64,000 nucleotides of DNA from JASGKO01 sp049840595. Its GTDB lineage: Bacteria > Verrucomicrobiota > Verrucomicrobiia > Chthoniobacterales > Chthoniobacteraceae. The DNA is taken from assembly GCA_049840595.1 (NCBI GenBank), contig JASGKO010000006.1:27074-91073 (forward strand), written 5' to 3'. Below are positions 57,550 to 64,000 of the stretch, one piece after another (position 1 is the stretch's first letter; each line of letters begins with the position of its first letter). A program made the translations under genes and the position numbers. Under the pieces are notes generated by a model. That model worked only from the letters and a program-made list of their open reading frames with translations, did no database searches and was not told the DNA's origin.

Positions 57550-57643
57550 AACCGCGGCGGACGCGGCGAGCGCGGCGGAAAAGCTGAGGTAGATCGCGAA
57601 CTCCAAAGGGATTGCCTTTCCATTCGCCGCGTCCGCCGCGGTT
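57550..57643. repeat. Perfect 20-base inverted repeat AACCGCGGCGGACGCGGCGA
   Basis: Arms at 57550-57569 and 57624-57643 are exact inverted copies, 54 bases apart. The base pattern ACCGCxGxGGxCGCxGxG is the same as in the element at 4561-4653. It lies between the ABC ATPase stop and ilvE. Confidence 0.8.
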
Positions 57644-57646
57644 CAA

Positions 57647-58327
57647 TTATTCCCCGGCCAGCCGTCCGTCCAGAATGACCAGCCGCCGGTCGCCGCGGTG
57701 GGCGAGCTCGTTGTCGTGGGTGACGACGACCAGCGTTTTCTTTTGCTCGCGCACGAGATTGAGCAGGAGATCCACGATGCCGGAGCCGGTGCGGGAATCG
57801 AGGTTGCCCGTCGGTTCGTCCGCGAAAATGATCGAGGGATCGTTCATCAGCGAGCGGGCAATCGCCACGCGCTGTTGCTCGCCGCCGGAGAGTTCGGTGG
57901 GGAGGTGGTGCAGGCGATCGGCGAGGCCCACTTTTTCGAGCGCCGCGGCGGCGGCCTCGCGTTGCGGCTTGCCACCGATCATCCCGGGCAGCATGGCATT
58001 TTCCAGCGCCGTGAGTTCCGGCAGCAGGAAGTAGCCTTGGAAAACAAAGCCGATGCGCTGATTGCGCAGCCGGGCCTGCCCCGATTCGCTGCCGACGTAA
58101 AGTTGCGTGCCTTCGAAAGTCACCGTGCCCGATTCCGGCTGTTCCAGTCCCGCCAGCGTGTAGAGCAGGGTGGTCTTGCCTGCGCCGGAAGCCCCGCAGA
58201 GAAACACGGCCTCGCCCTGGGCGATCTCAAGGCTGATTCCCCGGAGGACTTCGATGCTGCGCTGGCCCAGCTTGAACGAGCGGCGCAGATTTTCGGCACG
58301 TAATTGCGGACGATTCTTCTCCAACAT
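57647..58327 (-). CDS. LolD/MacB-type ABC transporter ATP-binding protein
   Basis: 226 residues. Walker A is LCGASGAGKTTLLYTLAGL, Q-loop QRIGFVFQGYFLLPELTALE, signature ELSGGEQQRVAIARSLMNDP, Walker B SIIFADEPTGNLDSRTG, and the H-loop is VVTHDNELAHRGD. This order and length match LolD/FtsE/MacB ATPases, which power lipoprotein release or efflux. The permease is not in the window, neither upstream nor downstream. Intact frame. Confidence 0.92.
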   Translation of the reverse strand: MLEKNRPQLRAENLRRSFKLGQRSIEVLRGISLEIAQGEAVFLCGASGAGKTTLLYTLAGLEQPESGTVTFEGTQLYVGSESGQARLRNQRIGFVFQGYFLLPELTALENAMLPGMIGGKPQREAAAAALEKVGLADRLHHLPTELSGGEQQRVAIARSLMNDPSIIFADEPTGNLDSRTGSGIVDLLLNLVREQKKTLVVVTHDNELAHRGDRRLVILDGRLAGE

Positions 58328-58728
58328 ATTCCCTCCATCTAAGGCCGGGGAAACGCATTTGGCAAAGCCCCATTTTTACAAATCCATTCGGTGACGATGG
58401 TGTAAACGAAGTGTTAACAAAGCGATGATTGTCGGTGGATGATTTCGCAACTTCGCGAAGTGGTCGGCGATCGAACAGGCCGGGGATTCCTCTGTGTCAT
58501 TACCGCCAAAAACACGATTTCTTCACAAATTCCTCTTTGACAACCCGGGAAAATACTGGAAACTTCCGCCAAGTAACCGGGGCTGCATGGTAGTTCGTCG
58601 CTCTCAGCGAATCCTTCCCTCTCTCGTTCCCGGTAAATTCAATCTCTCAGGACTCTGTCCGTTGAGTCAGTAAAAGTCAGTTAACTCGTTAATTCACCTT
58701 TTTGTAAGGAATTTTCATCCCCATCTTT
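58328..58728. other. Divergent intergenic region of 401 bases
   Basis: It lies between the ABC ATPase (minus) and yebC (plus). A TTGACA hexamer at 58537-58542 could be a -35 element for yebC, giving a leader of ~160 bases, but no good -10 partner is seen. TTCGCAACTTCGCGAA near 58443 is a short palindrome. No ORF, tRNA or riboswitch is recognised. Confidence 0.4.
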
Positions 58729-59481
58729 ATGGCGGGTCATAGTAAGTGGTCGAAAGTGAAGCACATCAAAGCTGTGCTCGATGTCAGACGCGGGAAGCTT
58801 TTTAGCCGACTGTCCAAGGAAATCTCCATGGCGGCAAAGCTCGGAGGTGGCGATGCTGCCATGAACCCGAGGTTGCGCTCCGCCGTGCTGGCCGCTCGCG
58901 CTCAGAATGTGCCGAACGACAACATCGATCGCGCGATCAAGCGCGGCACCGGTGAAATCGAGGGCCAGGCCTATGAGGAAAGTGTTTACGAGTGCTACGG
59001 GCCCGGTGGGGTGGCGATTTTGGTGGAAGTGGCGACCGATAATCGCAACCGAACTGCCGCCGACCTGCGAAGCATCTTGACGAAGAACCACGGAACCCTC
59101 GCCACCAGTGGCAGCGTGGCCTACCTCTTCAAGCGCAAAGGCCAGATCGCGATTGCCACGTCCACGGTGGCGGAAGACCACCTGCTGGAGGTCGCGCTGG
59201 AGGCCGGAGCAGAGGAAATGACCGAAGATGACGAAAATTTTTTAGTGACGACGTCGCCAGATCAGCTATATGCCATTGCCGAAGCGATGAAGGCCGCGGG
59301 TCTGGCCACCGAGTCGCAGAAGCTGGTTTACCTTCCTGAAACCACCACGTCACTCACGGACGAAGGCATTGCCGCCCAGGTTCTGCGGTTGTGCGAAGCG
59401 TTGGAGGATGGCGACGATGTGCAGGAGGTCCACGCCAATTTCGTAGTTGCCGATGAGGTCATGGCCGGTCTCGCCCACTAA
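58729..59481 (+). CDS. yebC: YebC/PmpR-family transcriptional or translational regulator
   Basis: 250 residues, usual length. Signatures: MAGHSKWSKVKHIKAVLDVR, RLRSAVLAARAQNVPNDNID, RAIKRGTGEIEG and YECYGPGGVAILVEVATDNR. The family was long listed as DNA-binding regulators; recent work links members to translation of proline stretches on the ribosome. The Pro/Ala-rich Rho encoded 44 bases downstream makes that link interesting here. Intact frame. Confidence 0.95.
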   Translation: MAGHSKWSKVKHIKAVLDVRRGKLFSRLSKEISMAAKLGGGDAAMNPRLRSAVLAARAQNVPNDNIDRAIKRGTGEIEGQAYEESVYECYGPGGVAILVEVATDNRNRTAADLRSILTKNHGTLATSGSVAYLFKRKGQIAIATSTVAEDHLLEVALEAGAEEMTEDDENFLVTTSPDQLYAIAEAMKAAGLATESQKLVYLPETTTSLTDEGIAAQVLRLCEALEDGDDVQEVHANFVVADEVMAGLAH

Positions 59482-59525
59482 GATAGCGGCGCGGCCCCCT
59501 CGCAGGCTCCTTTCCGTATGCCCCG

Positions 59526-61352
59526 ATGAACGAACCTTTTGAACCAGCCCTTTTTGAACAAACCCAATTTGCTATGAACGATACGAACGAAAACGCAGCC
59601 CTCGAATCCGCGCCTGAAGCGGAAGCGGCTGCGACTCCCAGAAAAACGGCCAAGCCCCGTGCCCCGCGCAAGACCGCCGAGGCCAGGGCTGAGGCCCCGA
59701 AAACCACCCGCACCCGCAAAACCAAGGCCGCTGCCGAGCCGCAGCCCGAGCTGTTGGAGGCGCCCGTCGCCGAGGTGGTGAATGCCCCGACTGCGCCTGT
59801 GGTGGAAGCCGTGGCAGCGCCTGCCGAAGAAGCGCCCACATCCGCGCCGAAGGCGAAAGTTTCCCGCACCCGTCCGCCGAAGGCCAAGCCTGCCGCCCCT
59901 GCCGCTGAAGAAGTGGACGTGGCGAAAGTGGTGGCCGAGGCGGTGAAGCCGATTGCCGACGACACCTGGTCGCCCTCGCGTTCCGCGGCAGCTCGTTTCG
60001 AGCCTGCGATCGCAACTCCCGAGATGGTGGCTGCAGCGAAGTCCGCCGCCGAAGAGGCGATGCTGGCCGTGGCCAAAATCGGAGCCAATGCCCGCCATGC
60101 GGCAAAGCCCGTGGAAAAGCCGGCGCCCGCGGCCAGTGAAGCCGCGCCCGCGCCTGTCGCGCCCGCTTCGGCTCCCGTCTCCGAGCGGCCGAGCTATCCG
60201 ATGCGCGAGACCATCGTGGTCACCCCGCAGGCCCCCGCGCCCGCGCCCGAGCCCGTGTTTGCCGAAGGCATTGTCGAAGTATCCGGCAAAGGCTTCGGTT
60301 TCCTGCGCGACCCGAAGCGCAGCTTTGTGCAGAGCCCGCAGGACGTGTTCGTCACGCCCGAAGTGGTCCGCCGCTTTAACCTGCGCGATGGCCAGTGGAT
60401 CCGTGGCGAAATTCGCCGGGGCAGCCGGGGCCCGCAGTTGTTCCGTCTCGTCGAGATCAACGGTGACGAGGCCGATGCCACGCGCACACTGCCGGTCTTC
60501 GATGAACTGACCGTCATCAGCCCGAACAAGCGCATCCGCCTCGAAACCACGCCGGACCGCTACACCACGCGCATCATGGACATGATGACCCCGCTCGGCA
60601 AAGGCCAGCGCGGCCTCATCGTCGCCCCGCCGCGCACGGGCAAGACCACGCTGCTCCAGCACATCGCCGATGCGGTGGTGAAGAACCATCCCGAGATGAA
60701 GCTCATCATCCTCCTCATCGACGAACGTCCCGAGGAAGTGACCGAGATCAAGCGCACCGTTCCTACGGCCGAGATCATGGCCAGCTCGAACGACAGCGAC
60801 ATCAAGAGCCATACCCGCATCGCCCAGCTCGCCGTCGAGCGTGCCAAGCGCATGGTGGAAGCCGGGAAGGATGTCTTCGTGCTCCTCGATTCCATCACTC
60901 GCGTTGGCCGCGCCTTCAACAACGCCATGGGGGGCGGTGGCCGCACCATGAGCGGCGGTATCGATGCCCGCGCCCTGGAAATTCCCCGCAAGCTGTTCGC
61001 CGCCGCGCGGAATACCGAGGAAGCCGGTTCGCTCACCATCGTCGCCACCGCGCTCATCGAGACCGGCAGCCGCATGGATGAACTCATCTTCCAGGAGTTC
61101 AAGGGCACTGGTAACATGGAACTCGTGCTCGATCGCAAGATCAGCGACCTGCGCATCTACCCGGCGGTGGATATCTTCAAGTCCGGCACCCGCCGCGAAG
61201 AGCTGCTCCTGCCGGCGGATCAACTCCACAAGATCAACGTCATTCGTCGCGGCCTCGCCGGCCACAAGCCGGAGGAAGCGATCGAGCGCCTGCTTACCTT
61301 CGTGCGCCGCTTCCCGACCAACGAGCAAATGCTCCGCGAAATCCCGGGCTAG
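59526..61352 (+). CDS. rho: Transcription termination factor Rho with long Ala/Pro-rich N-terminal extension
   Basis: 608 residues against ~420 in E. coli. Residues 1-235 are rich in Ala, Pro, Glu and Lys (for example TPRKTAKPRAPRKTAEARAE) and look disordered. The RNA-binding domain follows: EGIVEVSGKGFGFLRDPKRS and DVFVTPEVVRRFNLRDGQWI. ATPase: P-loop IVAPPRTGKTTLLQHIADAV, Walker B LIDERPEEVTEIKRTV, LLDSITRVGRAFNNA, and GSLTIVATALIETGSRMDEL. Rho unwinds RNA to end transcription. A second ATG at 59575 could be the start. Long extensions are known in Rho from several phyla and can drive phase separation or RNA binding. Confidence 0.96.
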   Translation: MNEPFEPALFEQTQFAMNDTNENAALESAPEAEAAATPRKTAKPRAPRKTAEARAEAPKTTRTRKTKAAAEPQPELLEAPVAEVVNAPTAPVVEAVAAPAEEAPTSAPKAKVSRTRPPKAKPAAPAAEEVDVAKVVAEAVKPIADDTWSPSRSAAARFEPAIATPEMVAAAKSAAEEAMLAVAKIGANARHAAKPVEKPAPAASEAAPAPVAPASAPVSERPSYPMRETIVVTPQAPAPAPEPVFAEGIVEVSGKGFGFLRDPKRSFVQSPQDVFVTPEVVRRFNLRDGQWIRGEIRRGSRGPQLFRLVEINGDEADATRTLPVFDELTVISPNKRIRLETTPDRYTTRIMDMMTPLGKGQRGLIVAPPRTGKTTLLQHIADAVVKNHPEMKLIILLIDERPEEVTEIKRTVPTAEIMASSNDSDIKSHTRIAQLAVERAKRMVEAGKDVFVLLDSITRVGRAFNNAMGGGGRTMSGGIDARALEIPRKLFAAARNTEEAGSLTIVATALIETGSRMDELIFQEFKGTGNMELVLDRKISDLRIYPAVDIFKSGTRREELLLPADQLHKINVIRRGLAGHKPEEAIERLLTFVRRFPTNEQMLREIPG

Positions 61353-61380
61353 GCTGGCTGAAGCTTTGGTAAAATTTGAA

Positions 61381-61411
61381 AGGCTCCTTTCGCCAGAAGG
61401 GAGCCTTTTTT
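61381..61411 (+). terminator. Rho-independent terminator after rho
   Basis: Stem AGGCTCCTTTC (61381-61391) pairs with GAAGGGAGCCT (61396-61406), one G-U, loop GCCA, followed by a T-run. It lies 28 bases after the rho stop. Confidence 0.9.
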
Positions 61412-61580
61412 ATTGCTGCCGTGGAGATGCAAAGCCGCAGGATTGGAGGATTTTTGACCATGAGGGGCTCGGAAGCTCAAGAAGGGAGGGGACCGCCGCC
61501 AATGCCATGGATGCAGGCAAGGCGATAGCTCCAGGGATCACTTTGAGTTTTTATCCTGCGTGCTCTTCGCGAGGATGAAA

Positions 61581-61610
61581 AAAAGCCCCGCTGGTGAGGG
61601 CGGGGCTTTT
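61581..61610 (-). terminator. Terminator of the first Ala-rich secreted protein gene
   Basis: Stem AAAAGCCCCGC (61581-61591) with GCGGGGCTTTT (61600-61610). On the minus strand the T-run follows the stem, 24 bases after the stop of the gene at 61634. The stem is nearly the same as the one at 62881-62912. Confidence 0.88.
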
Positions 61611-61633
61611 CGAAATGCTGATTGGAACGGAGG

Positions 61634-62683
61634 CTAGAGACCGGTGATATCCGTCACCGGAGTGCCGGAACTGCCGCCAGTGTAGGTATAGTCGGCGATT
61701 CCAGCGGCACCGGCACCGAGCGTGATCTGTGCGGAGGTGAGGCCATAGGCGATGGCCAGGCTCTTGCCGAAGTTCACGGCGTCGCTGATGTATTTGGCCT
61801 TTGTCGCCCCGACGGTTCCGAAAGCGGCCTTCACGGCATTGATGATGAAGCCGGCGGCGAAGGCATTGGCCCCGCCCGTGTTGCTCAGCCCGAAGACATA
61901 GGCCGCGGCCTGGGCCGCAGCTTGGGCGATTTGCAGGTAGTCGGTCTTATCGGCCTTCACCGCATTCTTGACGATGGCGGCCACGACCGAATTACTCTTG
62001 GTTGTGCCGAGTTGGTATTGGGAAACGAGCCCCGTCACCACGCCTGCGGCAGCCTTGGAGGCACCGAGGCCGTCTCCGGCGGTGCTGCCCAGCGCATTGT
62101 CCACCGGACCATTTTTGGGCACGGCGATGTCCGCGCCATCGGGAATGCTGATAACCGCTGCTTTGATTGCGGCTGTCACTGCGGCATTGCGAATCGGGCC
62201 GATCAGGGCCTTTTTCGCGACCGCTTTTTGGAGACCATTGAAAATGCCCGAAGAAAGGAGCGCGGCGATCGCCGTATCATCGGAGACCGAGGAAAGGACG
62301 CTGCCAATGTTGGAGGCGGAGAAGGCGGCGTTTACCGCGACAATGACCTGGGCTTTGTTCCCGCCGACCTGGGTGAGAAGCGACTGCACGACCGCGCCGT
62401 CGGCGTTCCGGTAATCAGTGCCACCCGTAGTGGCGGAATCGAGGGCAAAGGCGGCGGCAATCGCTCGGTCTGGCGTAAGGGCACTGGTGGCCACGGCAGC
62501 CGCAGTTGCATTCGCCAACTGGTCGTAAGTGGCATAGGGAGCTTGCTCAAGGAACACTCCGGTGGGGAGGAGATTCTGGATCGTGCTTTGATCGGCGGTC
62601 AGGGTAGCCATCGCGCTTTGCGTAAGGAGCAAGCCGCCGGTAAGGATGGCCGCCAAGGCGAGACGGGTGGGAGTTCTTTTCAT
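61634..62683 (-). CDS. Ala-rich secreted protein of unknown function, paralogue A
   Basis: 349 residues. Signal peptide: MKRTPTRLALAAILTGGLLL with cleavage after SAMA. The mature protein starts TLTADQSTIQNLLPTGV and is over one quarter Ala, strongly helical (AAAVATSALTPDRAIAAAFA, YLQIAQAAAQAAAYVFG), and ends SSGTPVTDITGL. The ends match those of the neighbour (paralogue B). I do not recognise a family; possible roles are surface layer, stalk or extracellular matrix. Intact frame. Confidence 0.75.
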   Translation of the reverse strand: MKRTPTRLALAAILTGGLLLTQSAMATLTADQSTIQNLLPTGVFLEQAPYATYDQLANATAAAVATSALTPDRAIAAAFALDSATTGGTDYRNADGAVVQSLLTQVGGNKAQVIVAVNAAFSASNIGSVLSSVSDDTAIAALLSSGIFNGLQKAVAKKALIGPIRNAAVTAAIKAAVISIPDGADIAVPKNGPVDNALGSTAGDGLGASKAAAGVVTGLVSQYQLGTTKSNSVVAAIVKNAVKADKTDYLQIAQAAAQAAAYVFGLSNTGGANAFAAGFIINAVKAAFGTVGATKAKYISDAVNFGKSLAIAYGLTSAQITLGAGAAGIADYTYTGGSSGTPVTDITGL

Positions 62684-62880
62684 AAGGAGTATGCTTTCGG
62701 TGGTTGGGTAAAAACGGTCAGCAGCAGTCGGCGTCGGAACTGAATTCCTCCTTCCCGTAGGCAGGAATCATCCCCGTTCAGACATAAAAAGTAGGTAGTT
62801 TAATTGCAATAAAGTGCAAATTAATAATTCTGATAATATGTGCATAAAAATTGGTGATATTGAAATCACCATAAATAAAT

Positions 62881-62912
62881 AAAAAAGCCCCGCCGATGAA
62901 GGCGGGGCTTTT
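62881..62912 (-). terminator. Terminator of the second Ala-rich secreted protein gene
   Basis: A perfect 13-base stem AAAAAGCCCCGCC (62881-62893) with GGCGGGGCTTTTT (62900-62912). It lies 24 bases beyond the stop of the gene at 62936 on the minus strand, the same spacing as for paralogue A. The 200 bases downstream (62684-62880), ahead of paralogue A, are A/T-rich and should hold its promoter. Confidence 0.9.
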
Positions 62913-62935
62913 TCGATCAATACTCTTGAAGAAAA

Positions 62936-64000
62936 TTACAGACCAGTGATGTCCGTGATCGGAGTGCCGGAAGCAGTGGTGGTGTTGAACGCATAGTTCA
63001 ACACACCCGCTGCACCGATTCCGTAGGTGCTGCCCGTGTTGTTCAGCAGCGCCACCGCGTTATTCGCGCCAGTGGTGATCGCGCCGGTGATATCGAGGGT
63101 CTTGAAGATCTTGTTGCCCACCGCAGTCTTGATGGCAGCCGAGATGGCAGCCGCATAGTTGCTGAGGACCGTGCCGGAGATGCCATAGGCAACCGTGCCA
63201 GTCGTGTCACCGAAGACATAAGCGCCCGCTTCCGCAGCCGCTTCGGCGATATCTGTCGCCTGGCTCTTGGCCTTGCTGGCAGCAGCCGTGACGATCGCCT
63301 TGATCAGAGCAAGGTTCGCCTTGACCTCAGCCTTGGTTGCGATCGAGAGCGAGCTCTGGGTGGCCTGGGCGAGGGTCACCGCACCGGTCACAACGCCCGT
63401 AGCGCCTTCGCTGATGATCAGGGAACCCTTGACCGCAGCCGAGACCGCAGCCTTGATGGCAGCCGTCTTCTTGGCGGCAGTTGCACCGGTCACCGTGGAA
63501 GTTTGGATCCCAGCGATGGTGGAGGCCGTCAAGCAGCGACGACAGACGCATCATCCGTGGTAGTGCCGGTGATATTGCTGGTCGCGCTGAGCTTGGTGGT
63601 GTTGAGCGTATTCTGGACCGCGGCGAAAGCAGCCGTCACGGTGGAAGTGAGTGTTACCCGGGCTCTTTACCTGAGCCGCGCCAACGGCTTCGAGAATGAA
63701 CACATCGGCATCACGAGCGTCGCCGTTGTAAACTCCAGGGCCAGCACCCGCGTCGGTGAGGCTGAAAGCGGCCGTAATCGCGCGATTCGCAGGCAGCTTG
63801 GGAGCGGTGGTAATGGCCGCGGCGGTGGCCGTGGCGATTTGCTCGGCGGTGGCCGTGGCGATCGTTACACCATTGGGAAGATGGGCGATAATGGTAGCTT
63901 CGTCGCTCGTCAGGGTTGCTGCAGCATGCACGGAAGGCGTAGCGAGCAAAACGCTGGCTGCGACCGCAAATGCAGTGAGAATGGTCAATTTTTTCTTCAT
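62936..64000 (-). CDS. Ala-rich secreted protein of unknown function, paralogue B (frames broken near 63538 and 63657)
   Basis: About 354 residues; the ATG is the last three bases of the window, so its promoter is outside. Signal peptide: KKKLTILTAFAVAASVLLAT, ending VHA. The mature part starts TLTSDEATIIAHLPNGV, like paralogue A, and ends ASGTPITDITGL. Two compensating indels, near 63657 and 63538, hide the middle, which when repaired reads VTLTSTVTAAFAAVQNTLNT and DASVVAALTASTIAGIQTST. Repeated Ala/Thr helices throughout. Function unknown. Confidence 0.75.

Overview
The window is about 62% G+C chromosomal DNA with a broad housekeeping complement. Gene content points to the Verrucomicrobiota, perhaps the Spartobacteria/Terrimicrobium side; this rests on protein character, not on a marker-gene tree. 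The supporting signs are the McsA-McsB-ClpC operon, response regulators ending in a Cys-rich tail, pseudopilin-type secreted proteins, a huge beta-helix/Ig-repeat surface protein, and several families of short palindromic intergenic repeats. No rRNA, tRNA, CRISPR array or prophage was seen.

Layout. 1-7.7 kb: an exported protein, a receiver/pseudokinase/sulfatase-modifying-factor-like fusion, a zinc-ribbon membrane protein, YchF, and two overlapping HtrA-like genes, one active and one degenerate. 7.8-20.4 kb: small membrane proteins, an acetyltransferase, ComEC, MsrA, RidA, PyrE, GlpX, an aldo/keto reductase, an NlpC/P60 lipoprotein and a glycosyltransferase/deacetylase pair. 20.4-31 kb: an OmpR-type two-component system, glycyl-tRNA synthetase, a toxin-antitoxin pair with a perfect palindrome over its start, an M42 peptidase, a lipase-like hydrolase, a glycosidase-like protein, DnaB and L9. 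31-39.6 kb: a large hybrid histidine kinase with its response regulator, a LarA-family racemase coupled to an FGGY sugar kinase, an intact-ended IS5-family element on the kinase stop codon, and a pseudopilin. 39.9-52 kb: a rhomboid-like protein, MazG, then a cluster of three phage-tail-collar (MdpB-like) proteins, a small partner protein, a Tat-exported protein and the giant Ig-repeat protein. 52-64 kb: ilvE-mcsA-mcsB-clpC, a LolD-like ATPase, YebC, Rho, and two tandem Ala-rich secreted paralogues.

The main technical caveat is that I count about 22 single-base insertions or deletions that break otherwise well-conserved reading frames, including pyrE, glyS, dnaB, clpC and mcsB. Many lie in short homopolymers. 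The simplest reading is consensus (sequencing) error rather than gene decay, so I give corrected gene spans and state each break. One result is that an apparent acetyltransferase-ComEC fusion is an artefact.

The most interesting biology: the LarA plus kinase operon (possible sugar-acid epimerase and kinase), the collar-protein/surface-protein cluster, the RR-pseudokinase-FGE-like membrane fusion, the active/inactive HtrA pair, an atypical-composition block inside glycyl-tRNA synthetase, and the duplicated Ala-rich secreted family.
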